From: JAIRNF01 sp031551125
GTDB taxonomy: Bacteria > Bacteroidota > Bacteroidia > Bacteroidales > UBA932
Direction: 5' to 3'
DNA length: 64,000 nt
Assembly (NCBI GenBank): GCA_031551125.1
Contig: JAVBOB010000021.1
Span: 1-64,000 of the forward strand
Both the position numbers and the translations under genes were made by a program. Shown one piece after another: positions 53,089-60,651 of this stretch (the first letter of the stretch is position 1; each line of letters begins with the position of its first letter). The notes beneath the pieces were generated by a model. It was given only the letters and a program-made list of their open reading frames with translations. It ran no database searches and was not told the DNA's origin.

Positions 53089-54777
53089 ATGAAACTACGA
53101 AACATCTTAGCATTTGCAGCAGTTGCGGCTATGCTGGTTTTTACCTCGTGTAAAAAGAAAACGGATACACCCGATCATTTAAAAGTTATTCCTACTAATA
53201 GTGCGGTTGTTCTGTCTATTGAGGCGGAGCAGCTGGTAGATAAGGGGGGGCTTAATAAGTACAAGGAGTTTAATATCTACAAATTTCTCAGTAAAGAGCT
53301 AGCCGAATCGGAGCCTGAAGCATCTAAGATGATGGAGGAGTTTCTGAAGAATACGCGCACTACGGGTTTGAATTTAGACCAAATCTTCATGTACGTTCGT
53401 GAACTTAAAGGCGAATACAGCAGTTCTGTAGCCGTATTTACGTTTGGTGTCGATAACTCTACCAAGTTTGGTAACTGGCTTACTACTTTTGTTGAGAAGG
53501 TAAAGAAAGATGATGAATATAAGCTGGAAGATAAGGGTGAGTATAAGATGTTCCGTATTGACTATAGCACATTATTTGTATGGAATAGCAAAGTTGCGAT
53601 AATGATACCTGCGTCTAGCTATATGTTGGAAGAAGAAGGCGATTTGGGCGAATGGCTTAAGATTGACGAAACGAACAGTATAGCTACTAATGCCGATTTT
53701 ATGACCTCTCGCAAAAAGCATAATGATGTTACAGCATGGTTACCGTTTGAGCGTTTAATGAGCCTACTTGATGCAGAAGAGCAGCTGATGTATAATCCTA
53801 TACTGGCTAAGGTTGATATGAAGGATGCTAGTTTTGAACTCTCATTGAACTTTACAGATGAAAAAGCGGCTATGACGTATTCTGTTTGGCCGGAATCTGT
53901 AATGGAAAAGTGTCTTAAAGAGTTCCCCGTGATTAAAACGAACTTTGAAGAATCATTGTACACCTATTTCCCTGATACCACCTATCTTGCTGTAAAGATG
54001 GCAATTAATCCTACAGAATACTATAGGTTGCTAGTTGATAATATGAGGGTTGCGGTAGATAGCTTAGAGGCTAAGTACAAAGGCGAAGAAGAAAGTGAGG
54101 ATTACTACTACTATGGCGGATATGAATATTATGAGTATAAGAAAATTCTTGAAGCCATAGATAATCCTAAGGTTGATAGTATAGCTAAGCTATTTAAAGG
54201 CGATTTTATTGGTACTATTTTCGGTTTTGAAAAAGGACTTATTCCTATGCCTAACTTTGCTGTAGCTACTACTCTTAACGGAGAACAAGCATTCAATGAT
54301 TTGTTGGCTTTGCTTCCCAAAGAAATAATTTATACGAAAGAAGGTAGCTACTATGTTATTTCTACGACAACGGAAGATAGTCCGGTTAACATCGCTCTGT
54401 ACTTTGGGTTAAAGGGCGATGTACTATACCTAACCAATAAGAAAGACGCAATAACGAACTTCTACGCACAAGGCTATAAGAAAAACCTTACATCAGCTGC
54501 TATTTCCGGTGATATAAAGAGTTGCCCCATTTACTGGCATGTGAATACAAACATTGAAGAGTACCCCGGTATTATTACAATGTCACTGAGAGGCTATATG
54601 GGAGAAGAAGGTTACGGTATTTTGTCCGGCATACTTAAAACATATCAAGCCTTTGATATGAAATATGATGGAAAGAATATGTTTGAAATAAGCATTAAGC
54701 AAACAAGCAAGAAGGAAAATACCTTTAAGACCATTGTCAATAATATTGACAAGGCGGTGAAAAACTACTTGAGATAG
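53089..54777 (+). CDS. DUF4836 lipoprotein
   Basis: A 562-aa envelope lipoprotein with lipobox FTSC (Cys20) after a hydrophobic signal. It has the DUF4836 start VIPTNSAVVLSIEAEQLVDKGG and repeated blocks of beta strands with LLALLPKEII-like segments; an acidic, tyrosine-rich run (EEESEDYYYYGGYEYYEYKK, residues about 330-349) is striking. Function unknown. It follows serS and ends in a hairpin (54794-54857) that probably terminates transcription. Confidence 0.8.
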   Translation: MKLRNILAFAAVAAMLVFTSCKKKTDTPDHLKVIPTNSAVVLSIEAEQLVDKGGLNKYKEFNIYKFLSKELAESEPEASKMMEEFLKNTRTTGLNLDQIFMYVRELKGEYSSSVAVFTFGVDNSTKFGNWLTTFVEKVKKDDEYKLEDKGEYKMFRIDYSTLFVWNSKVAIMIPASSYMLEEEGDLGEWLKIDETNSIATNADFMTSRKKHNDVTAWLPFERLMSLLDAEEQLMYNPILAKVDMKDASFELSLNFTDEKAAMTYSVWPESVMEKCLKEFPVIKTNFEESLYTYFPDTTYLAVKMAINPTEYYRLLVDNMRVAVDSLEAKYKGEEESEDYYYYGGYEYYEYKKILEAIDNPKVDSIAKLFKGDFIGTIFGFEKGLIPMPNFAVATTLNGEQAFNDLLALLPKEIIYTKEGSYYVISTTTEDSPVNIALYFGLKGDVLYLTNKKDAITNFYAQGYKKNLTSAAISGDIKSCPIYWHVNTNIEEYPGIITMSLRGYMGEEGYGILSGILKTYQAFDMKYDGKNMFEISIKQTSKKENTFKTIVNNIDKAVKNYLR

Positions 54778-54793
54778 GCCTTGTATATTTTTT

Positions 54794-54857
54794 AAAACGT
54801 CATTGAGGTACTTTTGCTAAGGTTTCTTATCTTAGCGGAGTTTCTCAATGACGTTTT
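54794..54857. terminator. Long hairpin after the DUF4836 gene (family B relative)
   Basis: AAAACGTCATTGAG (54794-54807) and CTCAATGACGTTTT (54844-54857) form a 14-bp perfect stem around an inner GCTAAG...CTTAGC pair. The arms are a variant of the family B word CGTCATTGCGAG. Confidence 0.75.
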
Positions 54858-54929
54858 ATATTTTTGCGGAGACACCAAGTAGTTTTACTGATGGACCCAC
54901 TTGATGTTGCCACTTGATATTAACACACA

Positions 54930-55574
54930 ATGAACACAATAACGCTTGACCGCTTGGTGCCTAACGTATTTTCTGATTGCAAGGGTATGCAGTCGGATGT
55001 TTGGAATAAAACGGTTGATTTTTCTAAAGGAAACAGCTACCTTATTGCTGCAGAGTCGGGCACCGGTAAGTCTTCGCTTTTTGATTACATATACGGCCGG
55101 CGTAACGATTATTCGGGCACGTTGCTGGTAGATGGCCACCCCATTACATCAATGAGTACACGTGAAAAGCAAGAGTTACGCTGCAAACACCTGAGTATCG
55201 TATTTCAAGGTTTTCGCTTATTTCCCGAGCTAACAGCTTGGGAGAATGTAGTGCTTAAAAACAAGCTTACGGGCTACAAGCGAGATGAAGAAATCTCGGC
55301 TTTCTTTGAGGAGCTGGGAATTGCTTCCAAGAAGAATGAGTTAGTTCGGAAGTTATCGTTTGGTCAACAGCAACGGGTGGCTATTATTCGCGCGCTGTGC
55401 CAGCCCTTTGATTTTATGTTACTCGATGAGCCCTTTGGACATTTAGATGAGCAAAATCAGCAAACGGCTTTATCGCTTGTTTTACGTGAGGTTGCTGCTC
55501 AAAAAGCCGGGTTGCTGCTTTGCTCGTTGGGCTTTGACTATGGTATTTCATATACTTCAATAAAGCATCTCTAA
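54930..55574 (+). CDS. ABC transporter ATP-binding protein (LolD/FtsE-like)
   Basis: A 214-aa ABC ATPase. Walker A is AESGTGKSS (residues 41-49, first Gly replaced by Ala), then the Q-loop IVFQGFRLFPELTAWENV, the signature LSFGQQQR and Walker B FDFMLLDEPFGHLDE. The His normally found in the switch (H) loop is not evident: the C-terminal region reads LLCSLGFDYG where many members have a THD. The next gene is a permease sharing one base (TAATG), so this is the ATPase of a two-gene ABC system. Confidence 0.85.
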   Translation: MNTITLDRLVPNVFSDCKGMQSDVWNKTVDFSKGNSYLIAAESGTGKSSLFDYIYGRRNDYSGTLLVDGHPITSMSTREKQELRCKHLSIVFQGFRLFPELTAWENVVLKNKLTGYKRDEEISAFFEELGIASKKNELVRKLSFGQQQRVAIIRALCQPFDFMLLDEPFGHLDEQNQQTALSLVLREVAAQKAGLLLCSLGFDYGISYTSIKHL

Positions 55575-56764
55575 TGGAACTGGTACGTAAGCTGTTGAAG
55601 AAAAATTTGAGCAAAAGCCAGCTGATTGGTTATGCGTTTGCTGGTTTGTTCGGGCTAAGCATTGTACTGCTTGGTCTGCAATTTTATCTGGATACCCGGC
55701 CTGTTTTCAGCTCGAAAGAGAGCTTTCTGAAAAAAGATTTTTTGGTGATAAGCAAGAAAGTATCCATGCTTAAAACCTTAGGTACGTCTTCTACTGCTTT
55801 TAAGGATACGGAGATTGAAGACCTGAAACGCCAACCGTTTGTTAGTAAGCTGGCCTACTTTACGCCTTCTACATTTCAAGTGGAGCTAAGCGCCGGCGGG
55901 GGTATCGGGCAGTTTACAACAGACTTATTTTTTGAATCGGTTCCCGATGATTTTTTGGATGTGGAAACGAAAGACTGGCGTTGGACTCAGGATGGAGACC
56001 TTGTTCCTATTATTCTGCCTCGTAGCTATCTTAGCCTCTATAACTTTGGTTTTGCTCAAAGTCAGGGGCTGCCTCAGATATCAGAAAATAGTATTGGAGC
56101 AGTAGTTATGACCGTTCGGATGTTTGGCAGGGGGCGAGTTGGAGCCTACGAAGCCCGGATTGTTGGTTTCTCCAATAAAATCAACACTATACTCGTACCT
56201 CAAGCCTTTATGACATGGGCTAATACGGTGTATGGAAGTGGAAATGCAGAGGGCGTTTCTCGCTTGCTTTTAGAAGTGAAAAACCCTACCGACCCTGCAA
56301 TTGCCGAATATGTATCGGCTAAAGGTTATGAGTTTAACGATGATAAACTGGATGCCGGAAAAGCGGCTTACTTTCTGCGTACTATTATTATTGTAGTGCT
56401 GGCAGTGGGAGTGGTTATTACTTTGCTGGCTGTATGTTTGTTGATGCTGAGCATAAGTCTTCTTGTTCAAAAGAACAGGAGTAAGCTGGAGAACCTGATG
56501 CTAATAGGCTACAGTCAGCGCGCCATAGCGGCACCCTATCAGCAGGTAGCATTAGCAATCAACATGCTTGTTTTTGTTTTGGCATTATTGATTGTTGTTA
56601 TACTTCGTGCACAGTACATGAGCCGTTTGGCCGTATTGTTGGGCGAACACAATTCGATAAGCTGGCTGTATATTGGCATAGGTGCAGCTATCTTTGTGGC
56701 ACTATCACTAGTGACATTCTATTGGATACGTGCAAAAGTAAATGCCGTTTTTAAACCTGCATAG
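55574..56764 (+). CDS. FtsX-like ABC permease
   Basis: A 396-aa membrane protein of MacB/FtsX-like topology: one N-terminal helix (about 18-40), a large extracytoplasmic domain (about 45-270), and three C-terminal helices near 272-300, 325-350 and 362-385. Overlaps the ATPase stop by one base and the ruvC start by one base. Substrate unknown; such pairs move lipoproteins or act as mechanotransmission complexes, but nothing here distinguishes these. Confidence 0.8.
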   Translation: MELVRKLLKKNLSKSQLIGYAFAGLFGLSIVLLGLQFYLDTRPVFSSKESFLKKDFLVISKKVSMLKTLGTSSTAFKDTEIEDLKRQPFVSKLAYFTPSTFQVELSAGGGIGQFTTDLFFESVPDDFLDVETKDWRWTQDGDLVPIILPRSYLSLYNFGFAQSQGLPQISENSIGAVVMTVRMFGRGRVGAYEARIVGFSNKINTILVPQAFMTWANTVYGSGNAEGVSRLLLEVKNPTDPAIAEYVSAKGYEFNDDKLDAGKAAYFLRTIIIVVLAVGVVITLLAVCLLMLSISLLVQKNRSKLENLMLIGYSQRAIAAPYQQVALAINMLVFVLALLIVVILRAQYMSRLAVLLGEHNSISWLYIGIGAAIFVALSLVTFYWIRAKVNAVFKPA

Positions 56765-57321
56765 TGGAACGGAAAGAGAGAATTATATTAGGAATTGACC
56801 CCGGTACTACTGTTACAGGATATGGTATTATCAAGGTAAAGGGGAATAAGCCCGAACTGCTGGTTATGGGTGTTATTGAACTCCATAAGCTAAGTGACCA
56901 CTACGTTAAGCTACAGCGTATTTTTGAAAGGGTAACCATGTTGATTAACGAGTATAATCCGCAGGAGTTAGCCATTGAAGCCCCTTTTTATGGAAAGAAT
57001 GTACAGTCAATGTTGAAGCTGGGGCGTGCACAGGGGGTGGCTATGGCAGCGGCGCTGGCAAAAGGACTGGAGATATACGAGTATGCACCTCGTAAGGTAA
57101 AACTGTCTATTACCGGACAGGGTGCAGCTTCAAAAGAGCAGGTTGCAGGCATTTTGAAGCATACGATAGGTTATGATGAAACTTCCGGAAAGCTGGATGC
57201 TACCGATGCGCTAGCTGTTGCACTATGTCATTTCTATCAATCCAGCTCTCCCTTAACAGAAGGAAAGGCCTATAAGAGCTGGAAAGATTTTATAGGGCAA
57301 AATCCTAAACGGGTAAAGTAG
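56764..57321 (+). CDS. ruvC: Crossover junction endodeoxyribonuclease RuvC
   Basis: Holliday-junction resolvase of 185 aa. Acidic residues are in place: D12 in GIDPGTTVTGYG, the Glu in AIEAPFYGKN, and the Asp pair in LDATDALAVALCHF. Starts with GTG at 56764, whose G is the last base of the permease stop (TAGTG), so it is translationally coupled to the ABC pair. ruvA and ruvB are not in the window. Confidence 0.94.
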   Translation: MERKERIILGIDPGTTVTGYGIIKVKGNKPELLVMGVIELHKLSDHYVKLQRIFERVTMLINEYNPQELAIEAPFYGKNVQSMLKLGRAQGVAMAAALAKGLEIYEYAPRKVKLSITGQGAASKEQVAGILKHTIGYDETSGKLDATDALAVALCHFYQSSSPLTEGKAYKSWKDFIGQNPKRVK

Positions 57322-57324
57322 TTT

Positions 57325-57750
57325 ATTAAACATCTTCGAAAAATAAACGTCCGTAGCCGATAATAGAAAATGTTGGGCTAAAGCCTAGTTGTTTGAGCCC
57401 CTTAATCCGTTGACTTTAGTCAACGGCAATGAAAAGGTTCAATAGACCATTTCGGAAATATATTTCTATTAATTATTGGGTATGGTTTAAACACAGCCCC
57501 GAAGCGGGCTGAATATGTATAACCGTGGGTGAAACCCACGGCTGGTGGTAAAAAGTTCTGTTGCGTGCGAAGCACCCTCTTTCTTCTGAAGGAGTAAGGT
57601 GCTTCGCACGCAGTTTTTACATTTTCTTTACCAACCCCGCATTTCATACGGGGTTACGCATATTCACCCCCTTCGGGGTTGGTTGCTATTTTTTGTGTTT
57701 GATAGGTCTCCTTAATCAGATACTAATATTTTCCGAAGACGTCTATTAGC
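57325..57750. repeat. Composite palindromic element A6, longest copy
   Basis: About 425 bp. Terminal inverted repeats: ttattaaacatcttcgaaaa (from 57323) and ttttccgaagacgtctatta (57730-57749). The middle carries a hairpin TGCGTGCGAAGCACC (57562-57576) / GGTGCTTCGCACGCA (57598-57612). Modules shared with A1 are AGCCCCGAAGCGGGCTGAAT, CCGTGGGTGAAACCCACGG, AACCCCGCATTTCATACGGGGTT. An extra hairpin CCGTTGACT-TT-AGTCAACGG is at 57407-57426. It fills the gap between convergent ruvC and a lipoprotein gene. Confidence 0.83.
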
Positions 57751-57755
57751 TGATG

Positions 57756-57828
57756 TCAATTGCTAGCGAAGCGAAGCAATCTGTTCAACTATTTAACAGA
57801 TTGCTTCGCTTCGATCGCAATGACGGGT
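57756..57828. repeat. Family B hairpin
   Basis: ATTGCTAGCGAAGCGAAGCAATCTGTT and AACAGATTGCTTCGCTTCGATCGCAATGACG in inverted orientation. Adjacent to A6. It is the last family A-D repeat I could find in the window. Confidence 0.72.
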
Positions 57829-57852
57829 TAGAAAAGAGTAGGCTAATTGTTG

Positions 57853-58266
57853 CTATTGGAGCACAACAATCTTAAACTTTAGGTTACTGCTGTATGGTTC
57901 GGTTTGGAAATCCGAATCTTCAAGTGTAAACGTAATAGTGCCACCCCTTGGGTCTAGCTTATAGGATAGTATAGTTATAAACCGTGATGAACCAATTTGG
58001 TCGGAAATAACGTAAGGCAGCTGAGCGCTGGCGTCAACAAATTCGGCGTAAACAACTACTGCTCCTTCATAAAGAACGTTGGGTGTAATATATGGCGCTT
58101 GGAATGTTGCTTGTAGGTAATATCCTGATTGTCCCTTATATCCTACTTCTTGCCATTGGTTAGGAGCAACGGTTATATCGTAAACTGATTTTTGTGTGCC
58201 TGCTTCCTCAAAGGTGCACGAGGCTAATGGCAGACATAGTAGTAAAAAGAATACAATTTTTTTCAT
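57853..58266 (-). CDS. Small lipoprotein of unknown function
   Basis: 137 aa with a type II signal peptide (IVFFLLLCLPLASC, lipobox LASC). The rest is predicted beta-rich (WQEVGYKGQSGYYLQATFQ, GTITFTLEDSDFQ). I do not recognise a family. A minus-strand TATCTTTG box (plus CAAAGATA, 58431-58438) lies 165 bases upstream and may be its promoter, giving a long leader with one small GCGAA/TTCGC hairpin near 58380-58394. The gap 58267-58490 holds nothing else. Confidence 0.7.
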   Translation of the reverse strand: MKKIVFFLLLCLPLASCTFEEAGTQKSVYDITVAPNQWQEVGYKGQSGYYLQATFQAPYITPNVLYEGAVVVYAEFVDASAQLPYVISDQIGSSRFITILSYKLDPRGGTITFTLEDSDFQTEPYSSNLKFKIVVLQ

Positions 58267-58490
58267 GGGTTAGCTGTTTTGTTGATTTATGCGTAGTACA
58301 TTCAATTATGGTTCCAACCTATTGAGAAACAAATAATTGATGAAAGAAAAAGAGCAATGGGTAACGATATAGAAACGAGCGAACTTCTTTCGCCTGCTTT
58401 GGTTTACATCGTTTTCAAATAACTCTGATGCAAAGATAATACTTATTTCTTTTCCAAGAAATAAAACTACCCTAAAGTATAGTCATTAAA

Positions 58491-59267
58491 TCAAACTTTT
58501 TTCACTAACTTCTTTTGATTGTTCATCCACTGGATAGCTTCGGCGGTATTTTTAACCCCTAATTGAGCAAATATTCTCTTTTTGTGATATTTGACCGTAG
58601 GAATGGATATGCCAAGCAGTTGGGCTATTTCGGCTTCGTTTTTCCCATTGCTTGCAAGTCTTAGAACGGTTATGGCTTTTGATGTCAGCTTTTGAGTTTT
58701 TACTTCCACGAATTTTCCCGTAGAAGGCATATACTGATAAACCGCAGACTTGTCGTTCATTTTTATATACGCACTTCCGGGCTTCTCGTGGATAAGATGA
58801 CTTATCACACATAGCCCAAGCCTCAAAACACCATCGTTCGTTAAGTCCAGCATTGTTACTTTGTGATTCATCAAAACAACCTTGTTGTGTTTGTCCCGAA
58901 CCCTGAAATTAAAAGTGTAGTAGCCTTCCAACCTTTTTTCGACAGGAAGAGCATAGAAGAACTCGAAGGATTTGGCATTAGCAGGGGCAATTATTTCAAG
59001 GTCTTCGTGAAGAATAATTTTTTCATAATAGTGCTGTCCATGAGCATTAATATCCTCCAAACTATTTCCCATAAGGAGCGAGCAGTTTTTGGTGGCATAT
59101 AAAAACTTCTCGTTCTTATAATCGAAAATATAGGCATCAATATCCATTAATGCCTCAACGGACTTCAATGCTTGTATGAAGTATCGGTCTCTTTCCAAGT
59201 AATCGAACGTATCCGATTCGTTGAACTGATGCGCAGGATGGGATTGTACGAATATTGATTTCACCAT
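58491..59267 (-). CDS. LuxR-type helix-turn-helix regulator with PAS-like sensor
   Basis: 258 aa. Residues about 1-180 resemble a PAS-type sensor (YIFDYKNEKFLYATKNCSLLMG ... YEKIILHEDLEIIAPANAKS), and the C-terminal 60 residues a LuxR HTH (QKLTSKAITVLRLASNGKNE, then EIAQLLGISIPTVKYHKKRI). No response-regulator receiver. The frame extends to 59294, but a perfect -7 box (TATCTTTG, minus 59299-59292) overlaps that start, so the ATG at 59267 is taken. Divergent from the DUF5700 protease gene, which it may control. Confidence 0.82.
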   Translation of the reverse strand: MVKSIFVQSHPAHQFNESDTFDYLERDRYFIQALKSVEALMDIDAYIFDYKNEKFLYATKNCSLLMGNSLEDINAHGQHYYEKIILHEDLEIIAPANAKSFEFFYALPVEKRLEGYYTFNFRVRDKHNKVVLMNHKVTMLDLTNDGVLRLGLCVISHLIHEKPGSAYIKMNDKSAVYQYMPSTGKFVEVKTQKLTSKAITVLRLASNGKNEAEIAQLLGISIPTVKYHKKRIFAQLGVKNTAEAIQWMNNQKKLVKKV

Positions 59268-59291
59268 TTTTGCTTTGATTTTCTTGTTTTG

Positions 59292-59369
59292 CAAAGATAA
59301 TAAATAAAATAATTGTACTATTCTATAGTATAGTTTATTTTTTCGTGTACACTTTTCGTAATATCTTTG
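59292..59369. promoter_or_regulatory. Divergent promoters and inverted repeat between LuxR and DUF5700 genes
   Basis: A minus-strand -7 box (plus CAAAGATA, 59292-59299) and a plus-strand -7 box TATCTTTG (59362-59369) point outward. Between them is a 6-3-6 inverted repeat TACTAT-tct-ATAGTA (59316-59330), a candidate operator for the LuxR protein. Confidence 0.5.
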
Positions 59370-59416
59370 GTGACGATAATTTAATAAAAAATATTATTAA
59401 CTAAAAACATAGAGCC

Positions 59417-60544
59417 ATGAAATTTTATATGAAAGTTACTCTGTCAGCTGTTTTTCTGTTGTCGTGTTTTATCGGGAACGCGCAGGATCATCCCCAACGT
59501 AAAAGCTCGGCTACATCAGCCTTAGCGACCATCGACCTTATAAGGTCTGTCCAAAAAGGAGAAAAATTGACCGATGCCGACTGGGAAAAATTATTTTCCA
59601 CTGACGGGTTTAAGTGTTATTTTGAAAGAACGGCTGCCAAAGGAGAAAAACAAATGATTAAGAACGCTATAATCCTCTGCTTTGACAAAACCAAGCAAAG
59701 TGAACGAGACAGCCTTCTTGCGTTGCCGCTGGGAGAAGTTGATTCGCGTGTTTATAACTTGATGGTGGTACATAATTTCTACAAGTTGAGCACCCGTCTG
59801 GACGAGGTGGAAGAGTTTTTGAAAAATACTGATTTTGAAAGTATGATGGATAAAGCGCAAGATGTCGTGAAAACATTTCTTCCGCCCGAAGCAGGGGAGG
59901 CAGAAATCAACCCCTTTAACCTGTACTTGATTGCTACGCTTGGGGAGGCAAAGGTGAGCGGATCGTTTGTATTTATGGATATGAACTATGCAAAAGACTT
60001 GTCTGATAGTAATACCATAAATTTGTTGGCGCATGAGTATCATCACAACTACAGGGGGATAGGATTGGCGAAAATGTTCGAGTCAAATCCTCCTGCACAA
60101 GATATTTTGCTGGTGGCTTTAAACGAAATACACCGCGAGGGTACCGCAGACCTTATTGATAAGCCGTCAAGCCCTATGGAAGAGATGGATTATCCGGCGA
60201 GCTTGATCAATGCGTATTTGCAAGACTTAAAAAACACTCCCGCGAAGTTGAAACAAATTGATTTGATAACGCAAAATTATCTTGAAGAACAAACTGATGA
60301 AACAAAAAAGGCTTATAACGAAATCGGCAGCATGATAAAGTTTGGAGGTCACAGCAACGGGTATTATATGGCAACGTTAATCAAAAATCAATTAGGCATA
60401 GAGCCTATAATTAAGACATACGCCGATATACAGTCTTTTATAAAACTATATAATGAGGCTGCAAAGAAAGCGGGAAACGAATACGTTTTTTCGGATATAT
60501 TTATTAATCATGTTGATAGACTATTTAAAGGCGAAGGAAAGTAA
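59417..60544 (+). CDS. DUF5700 putative zinc-dependent protease
   Basis: A 375-aa exported protein: signal peptide (LSAVFLLSCFIGNAQ), then a helical domain with the gluzincin-type motif HEYHHNY (zinc His pair and catalytic Glu) near residue 208 and a downstream EIHREGTADLI helix that would give the third ligand Glu. This fits DUF5700 proteases of Bacteroidetes. Its target is unknown. -7 box TATCTTTG at 59362-59369, 47 bases upstream. Shares its upstream region with the divergent LuxR regulator. Confidence 0.82.
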   Translation: MKFYMKVTLSAVFLLSCFIGNAQDHPQRKSSATSALATIDLIRSVQKGEKLTDADWEKLFSTDGFKCYFERTAAKGEKQMIKNAIILCFDKTKQSERDSLLALPLGEVDSRVYNLMVVHNFYKLSTRLDEVEEFLKNTDFESMMDKAQDVVKTFLPPEAGEAEINPFNLYLIATLGEAKVSGSFVFMDMNYAKDLSDSNTINLLAHEYHHNYRGIGLAKMFESNPPAQDILLVALNEIHREGTADLIDKPSSPMEEMDYPASLINAYLQDLKNTPAKLKQIDLITQNYLEEQTDETKKAYNEIGSMIKFGGHSNGYYMATLIKNQLGIEPIIKTYADIQSFIKLYNEAAKKAGNEYVFSDIFINHVDRLFKGEGK

Positions 60545-60571
60545 TCAAATTTGACTGTAACGGGAAGAACT

Positions 60572-60619
60572 TATTGGGTAGTGCTATTCTAAAATATCTA
60601 CCCAATAAACTACCCAAAT
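60572..60619. promoter_or_regulatory. Candidate Fic operator with three half-sites
   Basis: TATTGGGTAG (60572-60581) and CTACCCAATA (60598-60607) form a perfect 10-bp inverted repeat (16-base gap); a third direct copy CTACCCAAAT follows at 60610-60619. They lie immediately upstream of the -7 box TATCTTTG (60631-60638), where a -33 element would be expected, so a bound protein would block transcription of the fic gene. Confidence 0.6.
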
Positions 60620-60630
60620 CAAAATATTGT

Positions 60631-60638
60631 TATCTTTG
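60631..60638 (+). promoter_or_regulatory. -7 box of fic gene
   Basis: TATCTTTG is a perfect TAnnTTTG box. With a start of transcription about 6-7 bases downstream, the ATG at 60643 would be at or before the transcript start, so the ATG at 60652 is preferred. Confidence 0.6.
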
Positions 60639-60651
60639 CAGTATGTCATAC

